Source: Agelaius tricolor | Lineage: Eukaryota > Chordata > Aves > Passeriformes > Icteridae | Direction of reading: 5' to 3' | Assembly: GCA_023055355.1 (NCBI GenBank) | Contig: JALJCS010000001.1 | Coordinates: 78,842,881 to 78,906,880, forward strand | Length of the DNA stretch: 64,000 nucleotides | Shown here: positions 26,701-39,571 of the stretch, in pieces | How the letters are laid out: each line of letters opens with the position of its first letter | Position numbering within the stretch: position 1 is the first letter of the stretch | Program-made: the position numbers and the translations under genes | Notes under the pieces: generated by a model | What the model was told of the DNA's origin: nothing | Databases searched by the model: none | The model's input: the letters and a program-made list of their open reading frames with translations, nothing else

Positions 26701-29700
26701 ACTCAAAATCTCATTTCTGGTGTGTATAATCTCTTGAGTCAGTAACATCTTACCAAAGCAGATAGAAAATTGGTTTTATTTCTTTTCTGGCTACATTTAA
26801 GCTCTCTAGTTTCACTTTGTTAGCATATTTAGTGGGCATTTCCCACAGCTTCCAGACATTTCAAAACAGGTTAATACACTTTGGGACTGACCTGAAAACA
26901 GGGCCTGAGTGGTCCTTTAAGTCTCTCTTAATGGATCAAATTTAGTAGGTCAAGTTACTCACTATGCACAAATGCTTGGGTTTAGTATGTTTATTAAGAT
27001 ACTCTTTTTTGCACCATGATTTTGCCAGAAATGCATGGGTATTAGATGGCAAACAGCACAAATGGGATTCTGTGGGGAAGAGCGTATTGCAGAAGCAAAA
27101 TAAGGTTGCAAAAAATTACACCCTGCCAATTCTTCCCACCAGAAGTGGAGAATTAGTAGCCTCAGCATATTTAACAAGAAAGGTGGTGGCCTGCAGGACT
27201 TAGCAAATCAGACTAATGTAGCTCAAAGATGAATTTGGTTTTAGTATTGTAATAAAAAATTAATCCTCCTTTTATATGACAATTTTGTGTTGGTTATCTA
27301 ATATAAGCAAAGTAACAGCTCTTATCTCAGGTGCTATAATTACAGAGCTGAGCTAATCCACAGCCACTGAGATCTTTTCCAGCCTTCTATTCCAGGACCA
27401 AGAGGCATAACAGCTTGAATATAGCTACAAATAGCTATAGGCTTTGTCCTGTTTTCATGCCTTTATGATTTCATCTTAAAGTCAACGCTGTTATAACATT
27501 GTTTACTGAATGTTTAATTTGCTGAACACACAGAATTCCAGCTGAAGCTAATGTGAATTGTAGGTGCTCAAACTGCTGAAAAGTAAACTGCCCCTTTTGT
27601 ATTTAAATGTATGTTAATAGAGATCCATCAGGTTGCTGTGCTTCCACAGTGATTAAAACATCAAAGGAGTCAATAAATACATTCATAAATAAAAAATTAT
27701 TTGGGAAAAACCCACCTCACATTACATTTTACTTCTTGTCCTTCATCCCAGCTCTTCCCAAAGGACTTGAACACAACTTCCTGAAGTCAGTTAAAATCTT
27801 TCTTTTGCATTTAGCAGACTTTGAGCCGGGCTCTGTATGCCTGAGAAGAGACATGAGCCTGTATGACCTGCACAATGGCAGTCTGGGCACCGGGCTGCAG
27901 TGCAGGAGGAGCACCGAGGGGTGGGATGTGGCACACGAAGTGTGGCTTTCTCAGCACAGTGCTCCAGCAGCAAACACAGAGATCTTGGCACACACTGAAG
28001 GCTGTGGTACGCAGCAAACCACGACAGGGCTGCAAAAACACATTTGTAGGCAGGGTCTTGTTCACCCTGCCAGCACTGCAAGGCAGAGTTCTTGGGCTAA
28101 GCACGAGGCTATGTTAACAGGATGTCAGGGGAGATTATGTATCATTTCTACCATTCATTTCCTTTCCTGGACTTCAGCCTAACTCTTCAGTTCTTTTCAG
28201 GACATTTCAGAAAGCATTACATAAAGTGAAAACCTCAGGCTTGCATCTAAAATCCAAAATTAAGCTGTTATTCATATCTCCTGGTCACCTTCAGATAAAG
28301 AACAAACGATGCCACTGGCCAATACATTTGCCAACTTTTGGGGGTCATCTGGCCTTGCCTATGTGACTGAGAAACTGCTCAGGCATTAGGAACACAAGCA
28401 AGGGAAGACTTAGGAAAAAAAACTCCCCTACCCATCACTGTTTGGTGTAGCAATGCTAGGGAGTAAATTTACACAGTAGTTTACACAGTAACTTTACAGC
28501 CTTGTCTGTGGCAATACATCCTTCAGCCATCCCCTTTGGCTCACTCTCTCCACCATACATCATGGAGAGAGCTACAGGACACAAGGGTAAAGAGGTGGAT
28601 GCTTTGAGGCAGGTTGTTTATTTTAAGGTTTAAAGCTGTTGGAATAGGATCAGCTATTATCCTTTCATATTTTTTAAGCAGTTATTTCTATATCTCTGAA
28701 GGAAACAGAAAATTAATGTAAGTTGTGGCCTTTCCTGAGACCTTTCCAACATGTTCATTTCTTGGCCTTTCTGAGCATGAAATCTCAGCTGCTGTGCTGT
28801 GTACATCCTAGGACCAAGTGTTCACCATGCCTCTCTACTGATTCCAAATTGCAGGCTTCTGAGAAAAAAATTTATGTATTGAACAGGCAAGAACGTATTG
28901 AGTGAGTCACTGTGTTTTTCTGCTGTCTGCATTAAACTGGACTGAAATTGAAATCATGCATCAGTCCTTATTTAAATGCCTTTTCTTGGCAGGAAGAAGG
29001 AAAGTTTGGCCTCCACACTGATTGGCAGCATGCTGCTTGGTTGGTAGCTAACACTCAGCCTTACTGGGTCCTCCCTGTTGTCAACAGGACGGATCTTTTC
29101 CAACAAAAGCAACATCCTGTCAGCTACTCCTTCTTCCAGGAACCTGCCTTTCCCTCCCCTGACACTGCTCTCTTGCTCCAGGTTCAGGCAAGAAAACAGT
29201 ACTGTGTGAAAGTGAGAGCTACAGAAGGAATAGCCATCAGACTTTAAATTCACGCTTCCTATGGGCTGGATAATATTCTTCCCCATTCATAAGGTAATAA
29301 AGAGTGAACAAAATGCAGCCTTTGTCTTTAACTGTTAAGGAGAATTAGTTAAAGGGGAAAAGCAGTTTTAATGTCAGGAAGTCATAAGGAAAGAAGGGGA
29401 TATATTCATAGGAATCTCTCCAAATACCCCTTGAATATGGTCTTGGGGGTGCAGCTACAGGAATCCCAGAAAGGAAAACTGAGTTATCTGGGACAAGGAG
29501 AACAACCAGGCAGGTAGTACAAAGACAATGATTGGCTTCTTGCCAGCATCCTGCCACTGAGACAAAATCCCACACTGAGAGGCTCTTCTTAAGGGCATAC
29601 AATGATATATTTCCAGATGTTAAAAAACAGCTGTGTAAAAGTGGAGCATTCTGGGAAGAGTGAGAAAAGGAGGAGGGAACAAGGATGGCTGCAGATGATG

Positions 29701-32700
29701 TGTCAGTTTTTCATTGCAGGCTGACAGGCAATAGTCCTTTCTTTGATAATCTCTTCTCTGAGATTCTACATTCCTCTGTCTTTAGCCCAGATTTGGAAAG
29801 ACATCAGAGAGACACGGTTCATCAAAAAGAGAGGAAACAGAGCTGCTCATGGGATGAGAGAACCACCAGAGCAATGCAAAAGTTCTTCCATTAGCTCCAA
29901 GGGAGACCCAGGACCTCAGGCTGTAAGGGAGAGGGAGCAGACCAGGTGTTGGCAGCCAGGACACAAGCACATGTCTCTTCATAAATGAGATGCATGGGAG
30001 AGAAATTGCTTTCTTTCACAAAGGGAAAGGAAAAGGCTGAAAAGCTGACCTAGAAACAGGGGATAACACACACAATGGGGAACATGCAAGAGAGCTGATG
30101 ACAGCCTTAGGCATGACTTCAATATAGCCTAATAATTTAAAGGAATGGATTAGCTGAGAACATCCCATAAAGAGTGCACAGTGTTTTCAATTAATACTTA
30201 GGTATACTCCATAATTATAAAATACCTTTGGGCTATCCATTTTTCAATGATGTGTCTGTATTAATCCTGTATGGTTTTTTTCACTAAATGATGGCTGCTA
30301 CTGACTGCTAAGAATGTTCTGCTTCAGTAAACTTTGATTTCACTTGCAGTTGTGCATTTATTAGGCAAGATTATCATCATCCAAGTTTCCAGGGTTGGGA
30401 ATTCATTTGAAAAATATGGTCTATTTGCATTTAATTATCACATATTTACTGAGGAAAAATATAAACACGCCTGTTTTAGGCAAGGAATGGAGCCAGTAAT
30501 GTACTGCAGACTTGGGATTGTGCTTTTTAATATAATCAAACTACTCTTATAAATAATTCACAGTTTCCACTGTGGAAAAAAACTGAATATGGATTTCATG
30601 ATAGGCTGTTGTGGAGATTTTTTTTAATTAAAAAAAATGGACACTTTACAAAATACTAAAATTACTAAGATTGTTTGTAGCACATGAGATATTATTAAAA
30701 TTCACCTTGAAAGAGGATGTAAAGCAGAAAAGAATCTCTCTATGAGAAGTAACTACCAGCTCCAGCTGCAAGGAGAAGAAAAAAGAAGAAATATGATTTT
30801 TTAAGACACCAAAGCAATACAACCAAACAAGAAGAGGAAATGTCAAATTAACTTTTGGGAAACAAGTCCTCTGTTCAAAGTTCACATAGTTCCAGACACT
30901 CAGACACTCATGTTTTCACCAGTATCATTGACTCACAAATTGTAGATGAGGGATTCCGACCTTACAACAGAAAGGCAGAATTATTGAACAGGTATTAGAG
31001 AAGAGAAAGAAATCTCATGGCATTTCAGAATTCCTGCATGAGTTATTTCTTTGTCCATCTGCTGTGGTGTCCTCTGTACAGATTTTGATGGACTCTAACA
31101 GAAAGAACAATCAGCTTCCTTTCAGCAGCAGATCCTCATCCTTCCCCAATGGACTGTCACTGGCACTTGCCAAGCTATTAGCCAACAGCAGCACCCTAGT
31201 TGCATTGGGCTGGAACAGAGAGACCCTGCAGGGTGCTGGGGGGACGATGGATGGGTGCTTGCTGCTGAGCTAAGGAGCAGGTAACCTGGGGGCACGGCTG
31301 TGGGGCCGATCTGAGGGTCTATAAACTGGTGAGAAATAAAGCTGAAGATGTCAGGGTTTGTGAGGCATGTCAGGAGCCACATGGAGGTGACCAGAACAAG
31401 ATGAAGCTCATTGAACTTCACTGGTAGCCCAGATACCAAGCTCACATGTAAAACTGTCAGAGACCTAAGCAAGTATCTGAATAACACCTGAGATGCATAA
31501 GACATGCTGCTATGAGAGGTCTTAGAGAGCACCTGCATTGTCTCAACCAGCAGCTGAAGGCTGGGCAGGCCAGCCCAAGGTGTCTCAAGCAGTGCTAGAC
31601 CCCTGTGTTTAAGTAACTGAACCCCACCTTAGGTGAGAAGCACAGGTTTTGCTTGGTGGTCCCAGAAAGGGACCCTGCAGCCTGGAATAATTCATATTAG
31701 GTAAGGAGAAAGGAAACATGCTGCATGTTAAACAAGGTGGGGAAGCATGCCATGTAGTGACTGCTGTGGGAGTGGCAGAAGACCTTCATGATGGTAAATT
31801 CAGAAGTCTGCACATGACCCTTCCTCAGATACCAGTCATTTCAAGCTGATGGTTCCCCTGATATGATCCTGTTAAATTACAATATTATTGCCTGAAACTT
31901 CTACTTTAATCAAGTTCAAAGTGTGTTTTTCCCTTTTGAGCTTGATTTTGAGACTGAATATTTGCTTGAAACGTATTGTAAATTTCTACAGGTTTCATCT
32001 TTTATTATTGAACAAACTAATATTAATTCCCGTTCCTGCTACTGCAAGAAGTATAATGTTCCCTTTCATTATATTGCTCTCTAATAACTAGTTTTTACTC
32101 TTCAGCTTCCTTCCTCCTCTTTAGATGGTGTCATTGTCAAATTTGTCATGTCTGTCTTCCACAGCCTTGAATTTAAGAGTCTGGTATATCAAGTAGGACA
32201 AAAAATATCTCTGTATTAGTATGTTCTTTCAGTGATATCAATACTCAATGAGATTCTAATAGCATGAGACAGAACCAATTTTATGTTTTTGGTAAGCATA
32301 TCTAGAGCCTCTATCTTTGCCCTAAACACATCATCCCTTGCTTTTGAAATTACTTGCAAAACAATTTGCTACTTCTGAATTTGATTTCTTCTATCTGTCT
32401 TTAAAAAAAAAAATTGTATAGGGGAGCATGCATTGCCAAAAGCAAGTAAATATACACCATCAGCTAAAGATTTGTGACAACTAGAACTTCAGTCTAGATT
32501 TAAAAGATGTTGCACAACCTTGATTTTTTCCCACCTTCAATTCACCACTACTGTCAATAGGCCTACTTAGGTGTGTAAGACTCATTTGTATGAACAAGTG
32601 CTCGTAGTTATGTCCCATGAAGAAAACAAAAAAGGCTTCAGGCAACTGGCCAGCTGATTGTTGATGACTTGACATTTATGCAACTCATTCTCCCCATGAA

Positions 32701-32880
32701 CAATAACATTTATTGTATTGAGAGTTCAGGAACTGGGTATAACAGGAACCAGCAAAAGATGACTAAAATTAAAGTTAAGCAGAAAGGAAGGCTATAATGT
32801 GGAGCCATGGCTGTTATTTAATTTCCCTTCAGAAATGAGAGGAAAAAACAGGATCATTCTTTTATCCATTCTTCTTCTCT
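17761..32880. other. Intergenic, no gene seen
   Basis: No supported gene or repeat family. The longest chance frame is at 27607-28182, and its translation has no domain I recognise. A small tandem duplication of tttacacagtag lies at 28468-28491. A more GC-rich stretch at about 31200-31700 contains a tataaa and an aataaa close together, but no LTR could be established. Confidence 0.7.
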
Positions 32881-33040
32881 AAAAAAAAAAAGAAAACCAA
32901 AACAACAACAACAACAATAACCCAAACAAACAAAATCAAGCAAACAAACAACAAAAATAAAAACACAAAAAACCAAAACAAACAAACAAAAAAAAAACCC
33001 ACAAAAGAAAAGCCCACCAAAAGAAAACAAACAAAAAAAC
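32881..33040 (+). repeat. A-rich (AAAC)n-like low-complexity tract
   Basis: About 160 bases contain almost only A and C, with many AAAC and AAC units. The complementary strand is a G/T tract, which creates the artificial open frame seen on the minus strand at 32854-33192. It may be a decayed retroposon tail, but no element is recognisable beside it. Confidence 0.85.
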
Positions 33041-35035
33041 CCCACTGTTACAGACCACAGAAACTCCAGACCCAGGGCTCTGGTTTGCAGAGATTCAGCT
33101 TTTGCCAAATGGGTGCAATTAACAGTGTGGGATGACTCCAACTGAAAGCAGAATATGAAATGAAGCTGAATATGAAATATCCCAATATCCACTAAAGAGA
33201 ATGGTATCCTGAAGACAGAAAAACCTCCCCACCTACACGCATACCCCAGGATTCAAAGGGAATTACATACAGCATCCAGGTAGAAAGAGAGCAAGGAAAC
33301 AAAAAAAATAGCCTTTTTTCCCCTGAAAAAGTACCTAAAAAGTTAATTCCTATCTTCTTACTCAATAAGGAGCCAAATCCTGAGAGAGCAGATGATCATT
33401 ACTTTTGAACTTACTGAGTACATTACTGATGTACATCACTGTGTAAGCATTTTTAAAGTTTTTAAAAATCTTTATATTTTCATTTAGAAATTAGAAAGAA
33501 AAATAATTCAGTGGCCCTATAGAACATCTAAAATGAAAATCTGGTCCCAGCAAGGTCAATGCTGGGTTTTGATTCTCTTTAGCTGGTCCAATATTTCTAC
33601 CACAGAGCTTTTAAGAAATCCATGTAGAACCTAGGCTTAGTTTTTCTCAATACTGATGAATAGTTTGAATAATTTGCTTGTGATATTCAGCCAAAACAGT
33701 TCTCCAAAAATAACTAACTGGTTAGAAATGACGAGGAGTAAGAATCAGAACATATACCTCTAGCTTGTGGTAGCAAATTAATTTTTCTGATTGCAACAGC
33801 ATGGTATGTGAAACCCCAAAATAGTAAGCAATGGGCAATAGTCCCAAAAAGAGAGGAATCAGTCTTATTTTAATCTGGAATAGCTGGGATATTTTGATGC
33901 TGGTTTAAGAAGGAGCTTTGTGCCAAAGACAGTTTCTCCTTCAGCTTCTTACAGTGTCTGGTCTGCAGTATAGTGAAGAGAAACAAGATTGAGAAAATCA
34001 ATATGCAAAAGGTTAAAGTCAGCAAACCTCTTCCTCCACCTGGAAAGTATCTTGGATATGTATGGTTTCATATTTAATCCCTTTCCTGATGGTGATTAGT
34101 AATTAGCAACATCCTATTCAGTTAACCCCACAGAGAAGTTAGCACATAATTATATTGTCCAGAAAAGATCAAAAGAATCCTTCTTGTGGGATTTCTTGTT
34201 CATTCTTAGCTAGAAAAATGATGTAAGAATTCCCTATCCCACAGCATTTCACAGTCCTGTTTTCAGATGTTCTTGGTGGAAAAAAAGCCCAAAACAAACC
34301 ATTAAATAGCTGTGAAAAAATAAGCTACAAAAAACCCACCCCAAACAAATAAGCTAAAATTACCTGATGTTTTTTGATCTCATTAGATTGAGGTTGAGTA
34401 GTTTGGGTCAATTCTTCTTTTATCAGCATGGTTCACAGGTTGCTACCAAACATGATTTAATGCAGTGTATTTACAAATTCTCTCTCTCTAAAACAGAAAA
34501 GCAAAGAAAAGCTGTTAGAATGAGCTTATTCTTACTGAATGCACACCAGTCCCACTTCAGCAAAGAAAAGGCCCTATTGTTTATCAGACTGAGACATGCT
34601 AAAGCAAAATCAAGTGACTTGCTGTCTGTTGGACAAACTATTGACTGGAACATTATAATTTATGCTGATTTCAAAAGGCCAAATCTTACAAAATCTAAAT
34701 GAAATTCTGCTGCAGTGCATTCAAGTGTGATTGAATAGTGGATAGGGGATAGTGGTTGTGCTACAGCCTAAAGCCTCAACTGGCTTGCGGCAATTACGAA
34801 AATCCAAAATTGCCCACTCTTTTCAGTTTCTGTGTGACTCTCCAAACATGTGGGGAATGGAAGAGGGGATATTTCCCTTTCAGACTGTGGATTTTGAAGG
34901 GGAGAAACTGTACAATAGAGAGGTGGTTTTTTTTTAACAAAAATTTATTTCATCAGATCACTGCACTCTTCAATTCATGATTCAGGAGCCTCAGCACCAT
35001 TCACAGGACAGGGGGAAGTCCAAAGGGAGCAAATA
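33041..35035. other. Intergenic, nothing recognised
   Basis: AT-rich sequence with no gene, RNA or mobile element that I can identify. The open frame at 34367-34702 has no recognisable domain. Confidence 0.7.
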
Positions 35036-35135
35036 GGGAAGGGAAGGGAAGGGAAGGGAAGGGAAGGGAAGGGAAGGGAAGGGAAGGGAAGGGAAGGGAA
35101 GGGAAGGGAAGGGAAGGGAAGGGAAGGGAAGGGAA
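35036..35135 (+). repeat. Perfect (GGGAA)20 microsatellite
   Basis: There are twenty uninterrupted GGGAA units over 100 bases, with pure purines on the plus strand. The same array in another register is AAGGG. Purine mirror repeats of this kind can form triplex DNA or G-quadruplexes and are usually length-polymorphic. The flanks are not repetitive. Confidence 0.98.
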
Positions 35136-37340
35136 GCAAATTAATAGATTCAGATCAGGAAGACGCTGGATGACTATGGAGATTTGAGTTCTTTCAATCA
35201 GTTTGCTGCATTCTTTCCACCTAACCTTTTCCTATTTCCTGTAAGCATTGGTACCATCAGCCACCTGAGTCATTCTGCCCTAGAAGCTCCTCAGAATGAA
35301 AGGAAAATCTGTGCAATGAGGCATCTGCAACCTGCTTCTTTGTCACTAGTGGTTCTGCTTAGCCCTGTTTATATGAAAGGAATGACAGAGCAGCCTGATG
35401 AAACAGGTGTTTGCCATGCAGCATGAGAACTTGTTCCTTACCTAGCTGAACAGAAGAGACCACAGAATGGCCTTTGTGTTTTTGTCTATATATAAATGCA
35501 TAGCTTTAAAGATGTAAGTATTTTCAAATTACACTCACACAGAAATATATTTTATTACACTACATCATTTTAATATATAATATGTATCATATGGTATTAA
35601 TTATAGGCAATATTTAGATAGATGTTATATATTTTTAAAATACCTAATTAATAGAAATAAATAATGATACAAAATACTTTTTGTATATTGAAACTCAGCT
35701 TCAGACAGTTATTTCTGAACACAGGTCTGGAACTTCTAAGCTACCTCCAACATCTCATGGGCCAGAAATGGGATCAAAACAGCATTACTTCTGAAGGTTC
35801 CTGGTGTGAAATGGCCATCTAAGGAATTTTCTATTTTATCTGTTTCACTGATAATGTGCATTATTTTTATTATCTTTTATTTCTGACATTTGAGATATTT
35901 TGCAGAGGAATACTGATTTGTAAAACAATTATGTATATTATAAAAATCACTAAAATACAAAACTTTTAAACTTTTAAAATTCAGTTTTCTTCTCTTTCCT
36001 TCTGTATCTTACCTGGGGTGATCAGTGAAAGTTGACTTTGAATATAGGTACACGAAAAAATGGTGCTGGCATGGAACAAATTAACATTTTTTCACTGGAA
36101 AAGTACTCGGCCAGGATTGCATTCCTTTCAGTGGCCATATAAGCCCACAGCAGCTGAATGAAATAAAATTACAACACAGTAGTTAGAACTGTGCTTACAA
36201 CATTTCTTGGCTTTTGTAGTTCAGTTCAACTTCAGCACCAAAAATAATAAACAAGTCAGGCCTTCAAAACGCACACAGGTTGTTTAAAAACTCTGAACTT
36301 TAAAAAAAAAAACCTACATCTGAAAATACTTTATTACATTTCTGTCATTTTAGTTTCACTGTACAATCATGAGACATAAATACAGAGTTTAAATCAGGGG
36401 CAGAAGAAAACACTCCAGAAGATGAGGTCTTAAAAAAAACCCTAAACTACAAAACCTCTGTTAAAATATGAGAGGAGAAAGCACTACAGAACAAGCTGGA
36501 AAGACATTTGTGTTAATGTATGAAATACTTGAATGCATTGACTGGGAATTATGCATTGCAATGGGAGGTCGGACAAGTGACAGTAGCGACAAAAAAAGGA
36601 ACCTGGAATGTATCAAACTGTGAGAAGGGATGAGAGAGTGCTCTGCATTCCTCTCTCTTTGTCTAATTCTCTCTTTTTTAAAAAATAAATTAATCTTTCT
36701 CTTCCCGTTTCACAACCTCCCCTTCATGAAGGCTGTTCATTCTGAGTAAGGAAGAGGGATTTGTTATAATTAACCTACCATAATTAATAGATCAGTAAAT
36801 CTGTGTTGCAATAACCTCCAGCAAGGACTAAGTAGACATAATTTTCAACAATATTCCTTTACAGCATCATTTCCTGTTGCAAGAAACACCATGCTGGGTT
36901 ATAAACAAGAGGACATACCTCCACCTCACAAAGGTACTGAGCTTGCCCTTCACACACTTCTTTTTGTGTGAAACCATCTGAAGGCTGGGCTGGGGGTGTG
37001 TAGCAAAACCAAACTGCAGCACCTCCTCTTAGGACTCTCCTAAACTCCACAGCCCTTCACACAGTGGTGCCCACCTGGGTCTGCCAGTGCTGGCTTAGGG
37101 TAAGAAGATGCTTTGGAACCCCAAACAGAGGCTTTGCAGACCGACTGCAGCCTGAGGACCCTTGAAGAGAGAATTCTTTTTCTGGTGTGCTTGAAATCAG
37201 GTCCAGGCATTGGAGATGGATCAATGTGGGCAGCTCACTGGAGTGGCACAGGAACCTTCCTAACAGAAGTTCAAGGCTATGACTATCAACATAAAAGCCT
37301 TGTTCCTGGCAATATTTTCAGTACTTGTCAGGACTGAGCA

Positions 37341-37370
37341 TAAATAAATAAATGAATAAATATATTCATA
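37341..37370 (+). repeat. (TAAA)n short tandem repeat
   Basis: A run of TAAA-type units (taaataaataaatgaataaa) followed by tatattcata. It is AT-rich simple sequence. Confidence 0.85.
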
Positions 37371-39555
37371 AAATTAACAATAGCAATAAACCAAACAGGA
37401 CTGTACAAAACATCAGTGCAGATCAGAAAGGATCATTGTTGACACTGTCTCACTCAGTTTGGTTTTATAAACCAGTAAACCATGCTTATCAAACCTGTAA
37501 ATTTAAACTTTAAAAACTTCTATCTCTTCTTTATCTCATAAATCTGTTATGATTGCTTACTCTGAAGTGTAGTTATACAGCATGTAATGAACTGTCTGAT
37601 GTAACTAAAAATCTATTTGCTTTAAAGAAAGCCTTCAGAAAACATACTGTATGTTTTTCTTGAACTGATCTTCCAAGGTACACAGGGAGCATCTAAAATG
37701 ACAAACAATACCTCAGTTTACAAGATTTTTATGTGACCTTTCATCAGAGAAAGACAATGGAAGGAAAATTGCCCTTAATAGATTGCTTTCTGAGTCCAGT
37801 TGCTGAAGTAGATTATTATATTTTGCTTTCCTTTCAAAAGCTGGGTTAAAACCTGCTTAGGTTCTGTGAGAAATGGGTTTTGCAATATTAGGTCAGTTGC
37901 AGCTAAAGTTCATAGATAAAATTTGTACAAAAAATCCACAGAGAATTCAATTAGAAAAGAGCAGAGGCCTTGTCTGAAGAATACCAGGAGGCTGCTGATC
38001 TCATAAGATAGGACATATTGTACTTGATCCTAAAACTATTCAACCATTCTAAGATATTAATTTTACTTCAGTAGTCAGAAGAACCTAGGCATATCCTTTA
38101 TTATGCTGCTATATACAAATATAGGGAAGAAACCTCCTGTCCTCATCCCAAAGAACTTGCAACCCAAGTTTACATTGTAATAGGATTAGCATATGAATAG
38201 ATATATTCTTTAAAAACCTTATTATCTTTAAATGCATACTTTTTAATGTAAAAAAATATCTGTTTGCACATATGCTTCTTTTATTTCTTACTTTTAATGT
38301 CCTTGTTCAAGGCCCATGGAAACCTATGGGAATGTAAATTATTACATTTATTTTCTTAGCCTTTGTGTCAGGCTAAAAGTAGGATACAGCTCTCTTGATT
38401 TCTGGTGATGACAACTTTGCTTTCTATATTTGAGCTACATGTTTTGGTCACTGCTTTAAAAACTAAATAGGTCTCAGACAAAGGGTGTAGGACACCACTA
38501 ATTTGATAAAATATCAGTGTCTGCTTTGGGATGACATAAATCACTCTCTGGGCTCCACAGGCTGGGCAGATTGGGTCTCCATGAAATGTCAGAAACTGAG
38601 ACATCCTTCCTGCAGAAACCTGAAGTTCTGTGTGCTGAAACCCACCTGAGGGTATTTAAAGAATCTAAGAACTGAACTGGTTTCTTTCCCTGTTATTCTT
38701 CTATATATGCACAAGGTAACACAAATTTTCAATTACAAAACCTGTGTATCTGTATAGACAAGGATCTCCTGAAAAGATGACAGCCAGGATACTGCCATCC
38801 CACCAGCTCTCTCCCTTTCCAGCTGCCAGCGCTGCTTGTTGGAAATCTCCATCCTACACAAGCACCAAACCTTTCCCAGGTCCTCTTACTGGAGAGATAA
38901 GCTAGGTTGCTCTGAAGCAGCTGAGGAGCATGTCATAATTTCCTGTTTCAGCTTCTTACTCAGCTTGGTGCACAGAAGCAGAATGGTGCCCACCCCCCTC
39001 CCATTCGGGACTGTTCATTTATGCAGGTGCACACACAGCCTCATGCTCACACGGCAGCACACAAACCTCTTCGTTTCCATCCTACCTAAGATCCTGTTTG
39101 CTGAAGAAAGACAGGGATAAAGTTCCAAGCCTTTATTTATTCAGAATACAATTTTGCAAGACTTGCATGTGTAATTTGTCATGGGTGATGGGGTTGCAAC
39201 ATCAGGCATGAACCAGTCAACCTACAGAGAGCCAGCTTGAAGGAATTCATGTACTGCTACACTGCTGCCACAGAGGAACAGGCTGCAGGGATTTTGAGGC
39301 TGTTTTTGTGGGAGGAGAGAGTGAAATATACAATTTCTAGGGCACTATATGTATCAAGACTGAATCTTACAGATGTAGTCTTTGATATTCTGCTGGTAAT
39401 GATTAGCTGTACCAGGGCAACACAGAGGTGAGGTGTGCATGCACCAAACACTTGAGCTGCACTGATACTGAATGGATTTTTTTCATGTATCATTTTAAAC
39501 CTAACATTACACTGCTTTTCATTGCTTATAAAGATGCATCTCCACAACCACCCTG

Positions 39556-39571
39556 AAAAAAAAAAAAAAAA
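39556..39571 (+). repeat. A16 homopolymer
   Basis: Sixteen consecutive A residues. No poly(A) signal or gene-like sequence was recognised just upstream. Confidence 0.95.

Noticed and set aside
27607..28182. 191-codon open frame on the plus strand
   Set aside because: No family resemblance. Several overlapping frames on both strands are open over the same GC-richer patch, which indicates a composition effect.
31200..31700. Possible solo LTR with tataaa and aataaa about 15 bases apart
   Set aside because: No TG...CA ends, no flanking duplication and no primer-binding site could be identified. The two boxes are too close for a normal LTR promoter and poly(A) signal.
32854..33192. Hydrophobic 112-codon frame on the minus strand
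   Set aside because: The phenylalanine, valine and cysteine run is simply the translation of the GTTT-rich complement of a low-complexity tract.
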